A DNA stretch of 64,000 nt, taken from positions 1 through 64,000 of the forward strand of contig NZ_JALJCW010000005.1 in assembly GCF_023634025.1 (NCBI RefSeq). The letters are read 5' to 3'. A model generated the notes under the pieces. The model worked only from the letters and a program-made list of their open reading frames with translations, searched no databases and had not been told where the DNA came from. Below, in pieces: positions 55,296 to 63,940 of this stretch (positions are counted from its first letter, which is position 1; the number at the start of each line of letters is the position of its first letter). Source of the DNA: Hanstruepera flava. Its GTDB lineage: Bacteria; Bacteroidota; Bacteroidia; Flavobacteriales; Flavobacteriaceae. Position numbers and translations under genes: made by a program.

Positions 55296-55937
55296 TCAAT
55301 CTTTTATTACAGCAATGATTTCCGGCAACAAAGTTATAGCGGTTAAAATAATTGCGCCTCCATTTTTTTTAGAATTTGGTTCATCCTGTGTTAAATTTGA
55401 TGTTGAGTTCACAGACTTGTAGTTTTTATAATTTGGGTTTGGATTACGAACCATTACTACATAATTTTCTGCTAAATCATCATGGGTTTTATTGGCATAT
55501 TCATAGGCATAAGTAATACCGTCTTGACATTCTTTATCTATTTGTCTTTTAAAATTATCCAAAGCATATAATATTTCTTTAATACTTTTAGGCGAAGTTT
55601 TAGCAAGTACCAACCCATTTATTCCAGAATAGGCAACTATTGAAATATTATCGGTTTCTGATAATCGTTTAGATAAAAACCTAAAGGATTGTTTAAGTGA
55701 AATAATATCTTCATGTGAAAGGTTTCTTCTTGGTGTTTCAATCAAAAAAGTAATGCTTTTAGGTTTTACTTCCTCATCTTCGTCGGTTTCCTCTTCAATA
55801 TTGGAAATTGAATAATTTTCTGCAATAAATGATACAAAATCATTTAACAATACTGATTTTGTTTCTATTGATTTTTCCTGTGATAAACTAGTATGTATTG
55901 TAAATGCAACCAGTAAAATAGTGATTAGTGTTCTCAT
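55296..55937 (-). CDS. VWA-like protein with lost metal site
   Basis: A 213-residue exported protein (signal peptide 1-19, S-L-S-Q) that parallels the VWA domain of the 736-residue protein nearby. S-I-T-F-L-I matches L-T-F-L-I, S-I-V-A-Y-S-G-I-N-G-L-V-L matches S-I-V-V-Y-A-G-A-A-G-V-V-L, and G-I-T-Y-A-Y-E-Y-A-N matches G-I-N-L-A-Y-K-L-A-E. The MIDAS D-x-S-x-S is replaced by E-T-P-R-R and the A-T-D-G-D strand by M-V-R-N-P, so metal binding is lost. It ends with a hydrophobic segment (I-I-L-T-A-I-T-L-L). It is likely a structural partner. Same repeat promoter as its two relatives. Confidence 0.72.
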   Translation of the reverse strand: MRTLITILLVAFTIHTSLSQEKSIETKSVLLNDFVSFIAENYSISNIEEETDEDEEVKPKSITFLIETPRRNLSHEDIISLKQSFRFLSKRLSETDNISIVAYSGINGLVLAKTSPKSIKEILYALDNFKRQIDKECQDGITYAYEYANKTHDDLAENYVVMVRNPNPNYKNYKSVNSTSNLTQDEPNSKKNGGAIILTAITLLPEIIAVIKD

Positions 55938-55960
55938 AGTATTTTGTTTTAAGTTTATAA

Positions 55961-56024
55961 TAAACCTATAACAAAACTGTAGAGAAAAAAACCTTAAATG
56001 AGTAAAGTCGCGTATTTGTTGAGT
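55961..56024 (-). promoter_or_regulatory. 21-bp-phased repeat promoter, copy 2
   Basis: AATGAGT (55997-56003) and the variant GTTGAGT (56018-56024) are 21 bp apart. The -7 box TAGGTTTA (minus strand, 55961-55968) is 28 bp from the nearer repeat, the same spacing as copy 1. Confidence 0.68.
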
Positions 56025-56035
56025 CTATTATTAAT

Positions 56036-56068
56036 AAAAAAAAGGTTAAACAATTGTTTAACCTTTTT
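56036..56068 (-). terminator. terminator of the plug-TPR gene
   Basis: AAGGTTAAACAATTGTTTAACCTT is a perfect palindrome with A and T runs, just past the stop at 56096. Confidence 0.85.
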
Positions 56069-56095
56069 AGCTTTAAAAACGTGTATATAAAGTCA

Positions 56096-57748
56096 TTAAA
56101 ACTCTATTTTTTCAATAATTTGTTCCTTTTTGTTATTTGTTAATCTAATCATTTTAACCTCTTTAGTAGCGTTTGGCTTACCATAATTTTTGTAAACTGT
56201 TACTTTTACAAAAGTTACTACCTCATCTGGATTTTGGGTGTAATCTGCAATAACATAATAAGAACCTTTTCTAGCATTTCTTAAACTGTATTCAGAAAGA
56301 CCATCAAGCACATTCATTTCGCCTCCAATTCGTGTCGTTTCGTTTTCTACCGACGAAATTTCCAGATAAGGCTCTACAACTTTAATATTTAGATTAACAT
56401 CGTCTCTATTGGCATCTACAACTATTCTCAAATCGAATGTTGTATTGATTTCGTTTACGCCAACAAGCTCTTCTGTATTTACAGCTGTATCTGTCTGCAA
56501 TAAATTATTTAACTCATGCAAAGCAATATTTTTAATTTTTGAAGCATTGTAAATACCTTGATTGTACATGTAATTATTGTCTACAACAACATTAAGCGTA
56601 TTAAAAGCAATTTGGTTTTTACCTAATTCCTGATTAATTAATGCCATATGTCTATAAGATTTTGCGTCATCAGATTTAAAATTCAGCACTTTGTTATAAG
56701 CAATATTGGCATGAACAAAATTACCTTCACTTTCTAAATAATATGCTAAAGATCGTAATGTAGCATAATCTGCCTTATCTGAATTTATTACATCGTCAAA
56801 CACCTGTTGACTGTAGCCACTTTTACCATTTTCGTTAAAATACTGATACATATCTACAAAATATGCCGAGTGCCCCCAATAGTTGTTTTTATTTGCTTGG
56901 TATTGAGCAAATGCGTCTTCAACTGATGTTAAGTCTTCAATATAATCTGGAGTTCTTTCTTTATAGTTTACTTTAAGTCGTTTACTATATCGAGGTACGA
57001 GTTCATTATTATAAGTTTGTGAGTTAAGTAGCGATTTAGATTTAGCCGATTTTTTAGTTTTCACCAAGATTACACCATTTGACCCTTGACTACCATATAG
57101 TGCAGCTCCACTAGCACCTTTATTAACCGTTATGGATTCAATTATATTGTTATCTAAAGTAGATAAAACTTGATAGTTAGATATTACACCGTCGATAACA
57201 ATAAGGGCATCGTTACCACCTCTTATGGTTCTATTTCCACGAATATTAATAGAATTTGGGTTTCCAGCTGCATCATAACGTACTGTTAGCCCGCTAACCT
57301 TACCATTTAAAGCTTCAATAGTATTTGGATTACGACCTCTTAAAAGTTCGGTTTGTTCTACAACATCCTCTGAATAGGTAATAGACATAGGGTCTTTTTT
57401 TATACCCAACGCACCTTCAATAGCTTTGGTTCTTTTTTGCGATAGCTCTTCTTGTAAATAAACAGCAATAGCACTATTATTTGATACGAGTGCTAAACTT
57501 GGATAATAGCCTTCATATGTAAACACCAGTGTATCAGTAGATTTAGCTAAAATGGTATATTCACCATTCTCATCTGTTTTAACGGATGGATAATTGCCTA
57601 TTTTGGCAATATCAACACCTGGAAATGGTTTATTACCAGTAGCGTAAACAACACCTGTAATTTGTTTTTCTTTTTGTTCTTCTTTCTCTTGAGCCCAAGA
57701 TGCCGGAATTATCAAAACAATTGATAATAATAGTAGTAAATTTTTCAT
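56096..57748 (-). CDS. barrel-less SusC plug fused to TPR and DUF2135-like domains
   Basis: A 550-residue exported protein (signal peptide 1-20, S-W-A-Q). A carboxypeptidase-regulatory-like domain (about 28-100) is followed by a plug domain (about 125-232) with the SusC mark L-Y-G-S-Q-G-S-N-G. A TPR-like helical region comes next (about 285-420). The end is DUF2135-like (about 440-540): L-R-I-V-V-D-A-N-R-D-D-V-N-L-N-I, then S-L-R-N-A-R-K-G-S-Y-Y-V and V-T-V-Y-K-N-Y-G-K-P-N. DUF2135 often accompanies VWA proteins. The plug closely matches that of the 736-residue VWA protein. No barrel is present, so transport is excluded. Confidence 0.78.
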   Translation of the reverse strand: MKNLLLLLSIVLIIPASWAQEKEEQKEKQITGVVYATGNKPFPGVDIAKIGNYPSVKTDENGEYTILAKSTDTLVFTYEGYYPSLALVSNNSAIAVYLQEELSQKRTKAIEGALGIKKDPMSITYSEDVVEQTELLRGRNPNTIEALNGKVSGLTVRYDAAGNPNSINIRGNRTIRGGNDALIVIDGVISNYQVLSTLDNNIIESITVNKGASGAALYGSQGSNGVILVKTKKSAKSKSLLNSQTYNNELVPRYSKRLKVNYKERTPDYIEDLTSVEDAFAQYQANKNNYWGHSAYFVDMYQYFNENGKSGYSQQVFDDVINSDKADYATLRSLAYYLESEGNFVHANIAYNKVLNFKSDDAKSYRHMALINQELGKNQIAFNTLNVVVDNNYMYNQGIYNASKIKNIALHELNNLLQTDTAVNTEELVGVNEINTTFDLRIVVDANRDDVNLNIKVVEPYLEISSVENETTRIGGEMNVLDGLSEYSLRNARKGSYYVIADYTQNPDEVVTFVKVTVYKNYGKPNATKEVKMIRLTNNKKEQIIEKIEF

Positions 57749-57816
57749 TTTCTTTTAGTTTTAATTAAACAGTTAGCTTAACAATAACAAGAGTTTTTCG
57801 ATTGTTTCTTGTACTA

Positions 57817-57900
57817 TAAAGATACGAAAAAGGCTTCCTAAAAATATTAATAATGAGTTAAAGCACCTTTTCAATGAGTAAAGATGCTTTTTTAATGCGT
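57817..57900 (-). promoter_or_regulatory. 21-bp-phased repeat promoter, copy 3 (three repeats)
   Basis: AATGAGT (57852-57858), AATGAGT (57873-57879) and AATGCGT (57894-57900) recur every 21 bp, each followed by TAAAG or TTAAAG. The -7 box TATCTTTA (minus strand, 57817-57824) is 27 bp from the nearest repeat. Confidence 0.72.
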
Positions 57901-57910
57901 AAAGTAGAAA

Positions 57911-58975
57911 TTACAGTAAATCCAGTGTTTTTTCTCGTTGAACTTTACCTGAAACGGTTTCAACAAACTTGGGGATGAACAACATTTCTTTGGGCTTTTC
58001 ATATTTATCCAAGCCTTGAAAAACAGTTTCTGGAATATCAAAACGCTCTCCTTCTAAAACCATAATTAGTTTTTCTCCCAATTCTTTATCGGTTTTAGAG
58101 GCTACTAAAAAGCGTTGATTAATTTCGGGTTGCAGTTTGGCCTCTATTGTTTCTGGATATAACTTTACGCCACCCGAATTTATGACATTATCATAACGCC
58201 CTAACCATTCAAACTCACTTTTACCAATAATATTTACAACATCATTAGTCACAATAGTTTCGCTATTAAGCCTTGGTGCATTAATTACCAGACAACCTCT
58301 ATCATCTTGACTTATTTTAATGTTTGGCAAAAGCTTAAACACATTGGATTGCTCACCATCTTTTAAGTGATTTAATTTCCTGACAGCAATATGGCTTACA
58401 GTTTCAGTCATACCGAATGTTTCGTAGACTGTTGCTTCAATATTTTGAATACGCTTTAACAGATGGATTGGAACAGGTGCGCCACCAACAATAATTGTTT
58501 TTATATTACTAACTCTTTCAATAGAGTTATAGAGTTGGGTAGGTATCATTGCAGAAAAATCGTAAGTTTTGTAATTATCAAAACTTGGAAATTTTGAAGG
58601 GCTTACTATATCTAACTCCAAACCGAGCATCATGGCACGCACAAGCATCATTTTTCCTGCAATAGACTCTAAAGGTAAACAAAGTAAGGCTTTATCACCA
58701 GGGCTGATATTAAAATAATCGCCTGTTGCTATAGCAGAATTCACCATAGCTTGTTTTTTTACCTCTATTGTTTTTGGTTTTCCAGTTGAACCCGATGTAT
58801 TTGTCCTAATAAAATCGTTGTGGTCTAACCAATCAGCAACAAAATTCCCAATAACTCTCTCAAAAGGTTCACCTTCCTTAATATAACTATATGCAACTTC
58901 CTTTAAGGCATCGTGGTTATAACTATTTCCGTTTAATTTAAATCGTCTGTGTACTTTATCAAATTTCGGTGTCAC
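57911..58975 (-). CDS. menE: o-succinylbenzoate-CoA ligase
   Basis: A 354-residue AMP-forming ligase that activates o-succinylbenzoate in menaquinone synthesis. The AMP loop is T-S-G-S-T-G-K-P-K, V-Y-E-T-F-G-M-T-E-T is motif A5, and G-R-Y-D-N-V-I-N-S-G-G-V-K is the hinge. It is shorter than E. coli MenE, as is usual in flavobacteria. Its start overlaps the stop of the CPBP protease gene by 17 bases, and menC is next but one, so identity is well supported. Confidence 0.9.
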   Translation of the reverse strand: MTPKFDKVHRRFKLNGNSYNHDALKEVAYSYIKEGEPFERVIGNFVADWLDHNDFIRTNTSGSTGKPKTIEVKKQAMVNSAIATGDYFNISPGDKALLCLPLESIAGKMMLVRAMMLGLELDIVSPSKFPSFDNYKTYDFSAMIPTQLYNSIERVSNIKTIIVGGAPVPIHLLKRIQNIEATVYETFGMTETVSHIAVRKLNHLKDGEQSNVFKLLPNIKISQDDRGCLVINAPRLNSETIVTNDVVNIIGKSEFEWLGRYDNVINSGGVKLYPETIEAKLQPEINQRFLVASKTDKELGEKLIMVLEGERFDIPETVFQGLDKYEKPKEMLFIPKFVETVSGKVQREKTLDLL

Positions 58976-59912
58976 TGGTAAGCTCTTCTTTTAAAGGTTC
59001 AACCTCTACAGGTTTAATTACTTTTCCAAACAATTTATTGTTCCAATCGGTCCATTTATACTTTTTTGAAAAAACAAATAGCAATATTGGAAACACAATA
59101 AAAACTGGCATAAATATATCAATAAATTCTGCAGCTTTTGGGTCAGAAATATCTTTAAAAACCGAATGGGTTTGAAATGCGGTCCAATCTGCAGTAACTA
59201 AAAGCGCTGTAAACAGATTATTAGCGGCATGAAAACCTAAAGCTAACTCCAACCCTTCATCCATAAGGGTAATTATACCAAGGAATAGCCCAGTGCCTAT
59301 ATAGTATACCATGATGATGTATCCCAATTTTTCTACTTCTGGGTTGGCGATATGCAGTAACCCAAATACTACAGAAGTAGATATTAATGGAATCCATTTG
59401 CTTTTAGTTACCACGCCTATCCCCTGCATTAAATAGCCTCTAAACAAGTACTCCTCAAAACTGGTTTGCAAAGGCACTAAAACTATGGCGATTAGGCATA
59501 AAATAAGAAAAGGCCCCAATTTAAAGTTAAGTACATAATCTTCTGGTGCGAAATAATAGTCTAAAAAAATAAATCCTGAAGAAATAATTCCCCATAGAAA
59601 AAAAGCAAACCATATACGATTCCAATCCACCTTTTTCCTTGAGGTTGTCAATGACCTAATGGACTGTTTATGTATGTATTTTACCCAAAGCAACAAAAGT
59701 ACTAATCCAGCTGCCAGAGGTGCTAAAGTTTCTATTAAAAACCTATTCTCACCTTTCTTTTCAATTTCATCTTTAATAAGGGTATCAACATCAATATTAA
59801 AAAATTCAATTACCAAATAATTCAATATCATCAGTGCAAAAAAACCAAGAGGAATTATTAAATATTTCCAAAATGCAAATTCACTTTTATATGCTTGTTG
59901 TATATAGTTCAT
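58959..59912 (-). CDS. CPBP family intramembrane metalloprotease
   Basis: A 317-residue membrane protein with about eight helices. The CPBP (Abi) motifs are F-E-E-Y-L-F-R-G-Y-L (the E-E-x-x-x-R motif), F-G-L-L-H and, near the C-terminus, G-F-H-A-A-N-N. These place it with the Rce1-like intramembrane proteases. It lies between menC and menE with one base and a 17-base overlap, so it is co-translated with the menaquinone enzymes; why is not known. Confidence 0.85.
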   Translation of the reverse strand: MNYIQQAYKSEFAFWKYLIIPLGFFALMILNYLVIEFFNIDVDTLIKDEIEKKGENRFLIETLAPLAAGLVLLLLWVKYIHKQSIRSLTTSRKKVDWNRIWFAFFLWGIISSGFIFLDYYFAPEDYVLNFKLGPFLILCLIAIVLVPLQTSFEEYLFRGYLMQGIGVVTKSKWIPLISTSVVFGLLHIANPEVEKLGYIIMVYYIGTGLFLGIITLMDEGLELALGFHAANNLFTALLVTADWTAFQTHSVFKDISDPKAAEFIDIFMPVFIVFPILLFVFSKKYKWTDWNNKLFGKVIKPVEVEPLKEELTSDTEI

Positions 59913-59913
59913 A

Positions 59914-60948
59914 TTAAATATTAAAATTCCAATTTAAATTATTTTCATAGTGCAAAGTACCACTTTTAACTTGTAAAGGACTATCAAAGTTGTTAGTAAA
60001 CAAACTTCCTGTCCCTAAACCTTGTGCCATATCATTATTGAGAGTATATGTCCATTGAGCAATAGCATTTAAACCTACATTACTCTCCAATGCACTGGTT
60101 ACCCACCAACCCACATTATTAGTATTTGCTAAATCTATCCATTCTTGACTTCCTTTCCAACCACCAATAAAACTTGGCTTTAAAATAATAAACTGTGGGT
60201 TTATAGTTTGTATCAGTTTAGCCTTATTTGTTACATTAAAAACGCCTATTAATTCTTCATCCAAAGCAATGGGTAATGGTGTGCTTTCACAAAGTTGAGC
60301 CATTTCATGTATTTGTCCTTGTTTAATAGGTTGCTCAATAGAGTGTAAACCCAATTCAGATAATCGCTTCAACTTCTCCAAAGCTTCATTTGCCATGAAA
60401 GCACCATTGGCATCAACCCGTAATTCAATATCATCTGGAGAGAATTCATTTCTAATTGATTTTAACAAATCTAATTCCGTTTGAAAATCAATGGCTCCAA
60501 TCTTCATCTTAATACAGCCAAAACCTGATTCAATTTTCTCTTGTATTTGAGATTTCATAAAACGTTCATCTCCCATCCAAATCAATCCATTGATGTTTAT
60601 GGCATCATTACCTTTCGTAAACTTTGAAGGAAACAATTTAAAAGGATTGTTACTTTCTAATGACTTAAAAGCCATTTCCAATCCAAATTGAATACTTGGA
60701 AATTCTGTGTTTTCAGAATAGAGTGTTTCCAAGCCTAAATGAATATTGTCGCAAGTCCACTTTAACTTTTCTTCGTAATCCGGCCTATCATCTGCGCTTA
60801 AACCTCGTAAGATACCACATTCGCCAATACCTTTTTTATCATTCTCTTCTAAAATTATAAACCAGGTTTCTTTTGTTTTCAGAACACCTCTTGAAGTACC
60901 ACTTGGTTGCTTAAAATTTAGAATGTATTTGTGGTATTTGGCTTTCAT
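59914..60948 (-). CDS. menC: o-succinylbenzoate synthase
   Basis: A 344-residue enolase-superfamily enzyme that dehydrates SHCHC to o-succinylbenzoate. K-M-K-I-G (catalytic Lys pair), R-V-D-A-N-G-A-F (first metal Asp), E-Q-P and L-D-E-E-L are in the right order, and T-S-A-L-E-S-N-V-G ends the barrel. The start is ATG 60948. A longer frame from 60993 would translate a dispersed palindromic repeat (M-L-N-L-F-Q-H-P), so it is rejected. It is the first gene of the menC-CPBP-menE operon. Confidence 0.9.
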   Translation of the reverse strand: MKAKYHKYILNFKQPSGTSRGVLKTKETWFIILEENDKKGIGECGILRGLSADDRPDYEEKLKWTCDNIHLGLETLYSENTEFPSIQFGLEMAFKSLESNNPFKLFPSKFTKGNDAININGLIWMGDERFMKSQIQEKIESGFGCIKMKIGAIDFQTELDLLKSIRNEFSPDDIELRVDANGAFMANEALEKLKRLSELGLHSIEQPIKQGQIHEMAQLCESTPLPIALDEELIGVFNVTNKAKLIQTINPQFIILKPSFIGGWKGSQEWIDLANTNNVGWWVTSALESNVGLNAIAQWTYTLNNDMAQGLGTGSLFTNNFDSPLQVKSGTLHYENNLNWNFNI

Positions 60949-60972
60949 ATGATTGTTAAAACAGATAATGGG

Positions 60973-60993
60973 ATGCTGAAACAAGTTCAGCAT
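60973..60993. repeat. dispersed flavobacterial palindrome
   Basis: ATGCTGAA-ACAAG-TTCAGCAT is a perfect stem-loop between the DUF2490 and menC genes. I recall the form TGCTGAACTTGTTTCAGCA as a scattered REP-like sequence in flavobacterial genomes. Confidence 0.6.
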
Positions 60994-61011
60994 GACAAAT
61001 GATTTTTTTTT

Positions 61012-61716
61012 TTAGAAATTATGGTGCATACTTACTTGTAACTGACCTTTTCCTTGTGCATTGGTCTTTTGGTTCATCCATCCCAATTGAAATTTAATTT
61101 TTGGATTCAACACATAACCCAAACCTAAATAAGTTCGGTTTCTATCAAAAAATTCAACGGTTCTGCCGTCTCCAATATCTTGCTGTCCATTTATAAACAA
61201 CTCATTGTACAATGCCGCGTAAATGGTGTTCTTTTGGAACGTGGCTTCTTTGTTAAACGGAATATTCATAAACAAATTATAGCGGTAACGTGTTCTAAAA
61301 TCCTGATTCTCTACAAAACGTTGTTCATAGCGAAATCTATGTGTAAGATATATACGTTTGCCTATTTTTTGGGGCAAAAGTGCTTCTTGGTAAATTCTAC
61401 TTTCAACTGATGTATCGTTACTTTCTCCCAACGCTCCTGAAATAATATGGGCATAACCGAGTGTTAATTTTATTGTCGTGTTTTTTGGCCTATAAGTAAA
61501 ACCCGAACGTAATAACAACTGTTCCAAATCTCCCATAATATTCCAGTTTCTATATTGCACATCTCCTTGAATTCCAAATTGGCTTTCTCCAAATTTAGTA
61601 TCAAAAAAGTACATGTACCAAGCTCCCATTTGATTAGGGTTTTGTGCTTTAAGTGTCTGCAAACAAAAAATTGAAAAAAAACTGAATATTAATACGAAAC
61701 GTGAAGTTTTTGTCAT
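61012..61716 (-). CDS. DUF2490 outer-membrane protein
   Basis: A 234-residue protein with a signal peptide (residues 1-24, L-K-A-Q) and about ten amphipathic strands (M-G-A-W-Y-M-Y-F, R-F-R-Y-E-Q-R-F, T-R-Y-R-Y-N-L-F), ending M-H-H-N-F with a terminal Phe as outer-membrane barrels often do. This matches DUF2490. Function is unknown. It is upstream of menC but separated from it by the palindrome. Confidence 0.82.
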   Translation of the reverse strand: MTKTSRFVLIFSFFSIFCLQTLKAQNPNQMGAWYMYFFDTKFGESQFGIQGDVQYRNWNIMGDLEQLLLRSGFTYRPKNTTIKLTLGYAHIISGALGESNDTSVESRIYQEALLPQKIGKRIYLTHRFRYEQRFVENQDFRTRYRYNLFMNIPFNKEATFQKNTIYAALYNELFINGQQDIGDGRTVEFFDRNRTYLGLGYVLNPKIKFQLGWMNQKTNAQGKGQLQVSMHHNF

Positions 61717-61803
61717 CGTTGAAAATTTCTTTTGAATGATTTAAATCTAGACTTTAGATTTTGAAAAAAAGCATTATTTTTAAAATCACAAATATCCTAT
61801 TTA

Positions 61804-62712
61804 ATGCCTGAATTTCCAAATATCATTCACTTTGCTATTCCGTTTTTTATTCTGTCTATGTTATTGGAATTGTACGTAACAACTCGTGAAAAATATAAAG
61901 AAACTAAAGGTTATGAAGCCAAAGACGCCTTTGCATCTATTGCCATGGGTCTTGGTAATGTTTTTTTAGGTTTTTTAAGTAAGGTGATAGTTCTTTGGGC
62001 TTTTGTTTTGATTTATGAAAACTTTAGAATCTTTACGATTCCTGTTGCCTGGTGGAGTTTTATATTAATTTTCTTTGCGGACGACTTATCATATTATTGG
62101 TTTCATAGAATATCACATGAGTGTCGATTGTTTTGGGCTTCACATGTGGTGCATCATTCCTCACAACATTATAATTTAAGTACTGCTTTACGCCAAACAT
62201 GGTCTGGTGGATTTTATTCGTTTATTTTTTGGTTATGGTTGCCATTGGTTGGTTTTCATCCAGTCATGATTTTATTACAAATGTCCATAAGCCTACTCTA
62301 CCAATTTTGGATACATACCGAAACCATTAACAAAATGCCCAAATGGTTTGAGGCAGTTATGAATACGCCTTCGCACCACAGAGTACACCATGGTAGTAAC
62401 CCAATTTATTTAGATAGAAATCACGCTGGTATATTAATTATTTGGGATAAGCTTTTTGGCACTTTTCAACCCGAGCTCGATGGAGAGAAAGTACAGTATG
62501 GTTTAGTAACCAATATAAATACTTACAATCCTATTAAAATTGCATTTATTGAATGGTACAACATGTTAAAAGATACTTTTTCTGGAAAGAAATCTATAAA
62601 AAATAGATTTCTTTATTTAATAAAACCACCTGGTTGGAAGCATGATGGTACTGGTAAAGTAAGTGATGATTTGCGTAATGAGTGGTTAAAACAACAACAT
62701 CATGAAATTTAA
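61804..62712 (+). CDS. sterol desaturase/fatty acid hydroxylase family protein
   Basis: A 302-residue membrane di-iron enzyme. Three His clusters are present: H-R-I-S-H, H-V-V-H-H and H-H-R-V-H-H, with at least four membrane helices between and around them. Family members hydroxylate or desaturate fatty acids, sterols or carotenoids. The stop overlaps the start of the SDR gene by 11 bases, so the two are co-translated and may modify the same lipid. Confidence 0.87.
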   Translation: MPEFPNIIHFAIPFFILSMLLELYVTTREKYKETKGYEAKDAFASIAMGLGNVFLGFLSKVIVLWAFVLIYENFRIFTIPVAWWSFILIFFADDLSYYWFHRISHECRLFWASHVVHHSSQHYNLSTALRQTWSGGFYSFIFWLWLPLVGFHPVMILLQMSISLLYQFWIHTETINKMPKWFEAVMNTPSHHRVHHGSNPIYLDRNHAGILIIWDKLFGTFQPELDGEKVQYGLVTNINTYNPIKIAFIEWYNMLKDTFSGKKSIKNRFLYLIKPPGWKHDGTGKVSDDLRNEWLKQQHHEI

Positions 62713-63493
62713 TAATAAAGTTGTCTGGATCACTGGTGCTAGCAGTGGAATTGGAAAGCAATTAGCTTTGACACTTTCAAAAACTAATTGCAAGTTGATT
62801 CTTTCATCAAGACGACAAGAGGAATTGGAACACGTACGATCGTCATGCTACAATCCCGAAAATATCATGGTTTTACCTTTTGATTTATATCATTATGCTA
62901 ATATGAAAACCATTGTTGACGATGCGCTAAAGGCTTTCGGGAGAATAGATGTTTTAATAAATAATGGTGGTATCAGCCAACGATCTCCCATTATAAATAC
63001 TACTATTGAAGTCGACAAAAAACTCATGGAGATAGACTATTTAGGAACAGTGGCATTATCTAAAGCTCTACTTCCTCATTACATCGAAAACCAATTTGGA
63101 CACTACGTTGTCGTATCCAGTCTTATGGGTAAGTTTAGTTCTCCTTTTAGATCTGCTTACTGTGGCGCCAAACACGCCTTACATGGTTTTTTTGATGCTC
63201 TTAGACTTGAACATGACAAGGACAATGTTAAGGTTACTATGATTTGTCCGGGATTTGTAAATACCAATGTGGCTAGAAATGCGCTCACGGCAGACGGTAG
63301 CAAACAGGGATATCAGGATAAAATGACGGAAAATGGTTTACCAGTCGATGTGTTTGTTAAACGAATGGTTAAAGCAATAGAAAAAGAAAAATTTGAAGCT
63401 TATATTGGGAAATTTGAAAAGTTTGGTGTTTTTATAAAAAGATTATCTCCAAAACTATTGCACAAATTGGTTTTAAGAAGCAAGGTGAAGTAA
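62702..63493 (+). CDS. short-chain dehydrogenase/reductase
   Basis: A 263-residue classical SDR. The nucleotide motif is G-A-S-S-G-I-G (residues 11-17), N-N-G-G is in place of N-N-A-G, the active-site Ser is in V-V-S-S-L-M-G, and Y-C-G-A-K gives the Tyr and Lys. It acts on an alcohol or ketone; overlap with the hydroxylase gene suggests that it oxidises or reduces that product. Confidence 0.88.
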   Translation: MKFNNKVVWITGASSGIGKQLALTLSKTNCKLILSSRRQEELEHVRSSCYNPENIMVLPFDLYHYANMKTIVDDALKAFGRIDVLINNGGISQRSPIINTTIEVDKKLMEIDYLGTVALSKALLPHYIENQFGHYVVVSSLMGKFSSPFRSAYCGAKHALHGFFDALRLEHDKDNVKVTMICPGFVNTNVARNALTADGSKQGYQDKMTENGLPVDVFVKRMVKAIEKEKFEAYIGKFEKFGVFIKRLSPKLLHKLVLRSKVK

Positions 63494-63499
63494 AAAAAG

Positions 63500-63940
63500 T
63501 TAATTTTTCTCTACAAAGTCCTTAAAATTCACCAACCATTTATCGACCTGTTTTTTAAACATTCCTGGAAATAGGAAAGCCATAAGTTTTGGCACAAAAC
63601 CTCTAAAAACAGTATAATGAATTTCGGAATTATATCTCGTGGTATTTTCATTCAAAGCTTCAAAGGTGCATAACATAGTATTGTCCATATGCTTATGGTG
63701 GTATTCAGCATAAAAGGAATCTGGTAATTTATTTTCAATAATAGTCTCGGTTAATTCCATTTCACCTTTACCCATTTTGTATAACATTTTGGAAACAGCA
63801 CCATCTTCTCCTCCTTTACCAGATAACAACTCCTTACTTATAAAATTATCTTGGTATTCTTTTAAGTATTTGGGGTCGGCAAATAACTCTGCCACAAGAG
63901 ATTTAGGTTTATGGATTTCAATAGTACAGGTAAATTTCAT
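63500..63940 (-). CDS. SRPBCC family protein
   Basis: A 146-residue START/Bet v 1-like protein: C-T-I-E-I-H-K-P as first strand, then L-F-A-D-P-K-Y-L-K-E-Y, and a long C-terminal helix after M-A-F-L-F-P-G-M-F-K-K-Q. It should hold a hydrophobic ligand; no ligand can be named. It is convergent with the SDR gene, with only six bases between their ends. Confidence 0.78.
   Translation of the reverse strand: MKFTCTIEIHKPKSLVAELFADPKYLKEYQDNFISKELLSGKGGEDGAVSKMLYKMGKGEMELTETIIENKLPDSFYAEYHHKHMDNTMLCTFEALNENTTRYNSEIHYTVFRGFVPKLMAFLFPGMFKKQVDKWLVNFKDFVEKN

Noticed and set aside
51163-57748. SusC-like plug proteins as TonB-dependent transporters
   Set aside because: Neither has a beta-barrel, and no SusD follows.
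53434-57900. Phased AATGAGT repeats as a CRISPR or tandem satellite
   Set aside because: The units are 7 bp, two or three per site, at three promoter positions with a fixed distance to -7 boxes; there are no long repeats or spacers.
60949-60993. N-terminal extension of menC (M-L-N-L-F-Q-H-P)
   Set aside because: It is a translation of a dispersed palindromic repeat; ATG 60948 starts the conserved protein.
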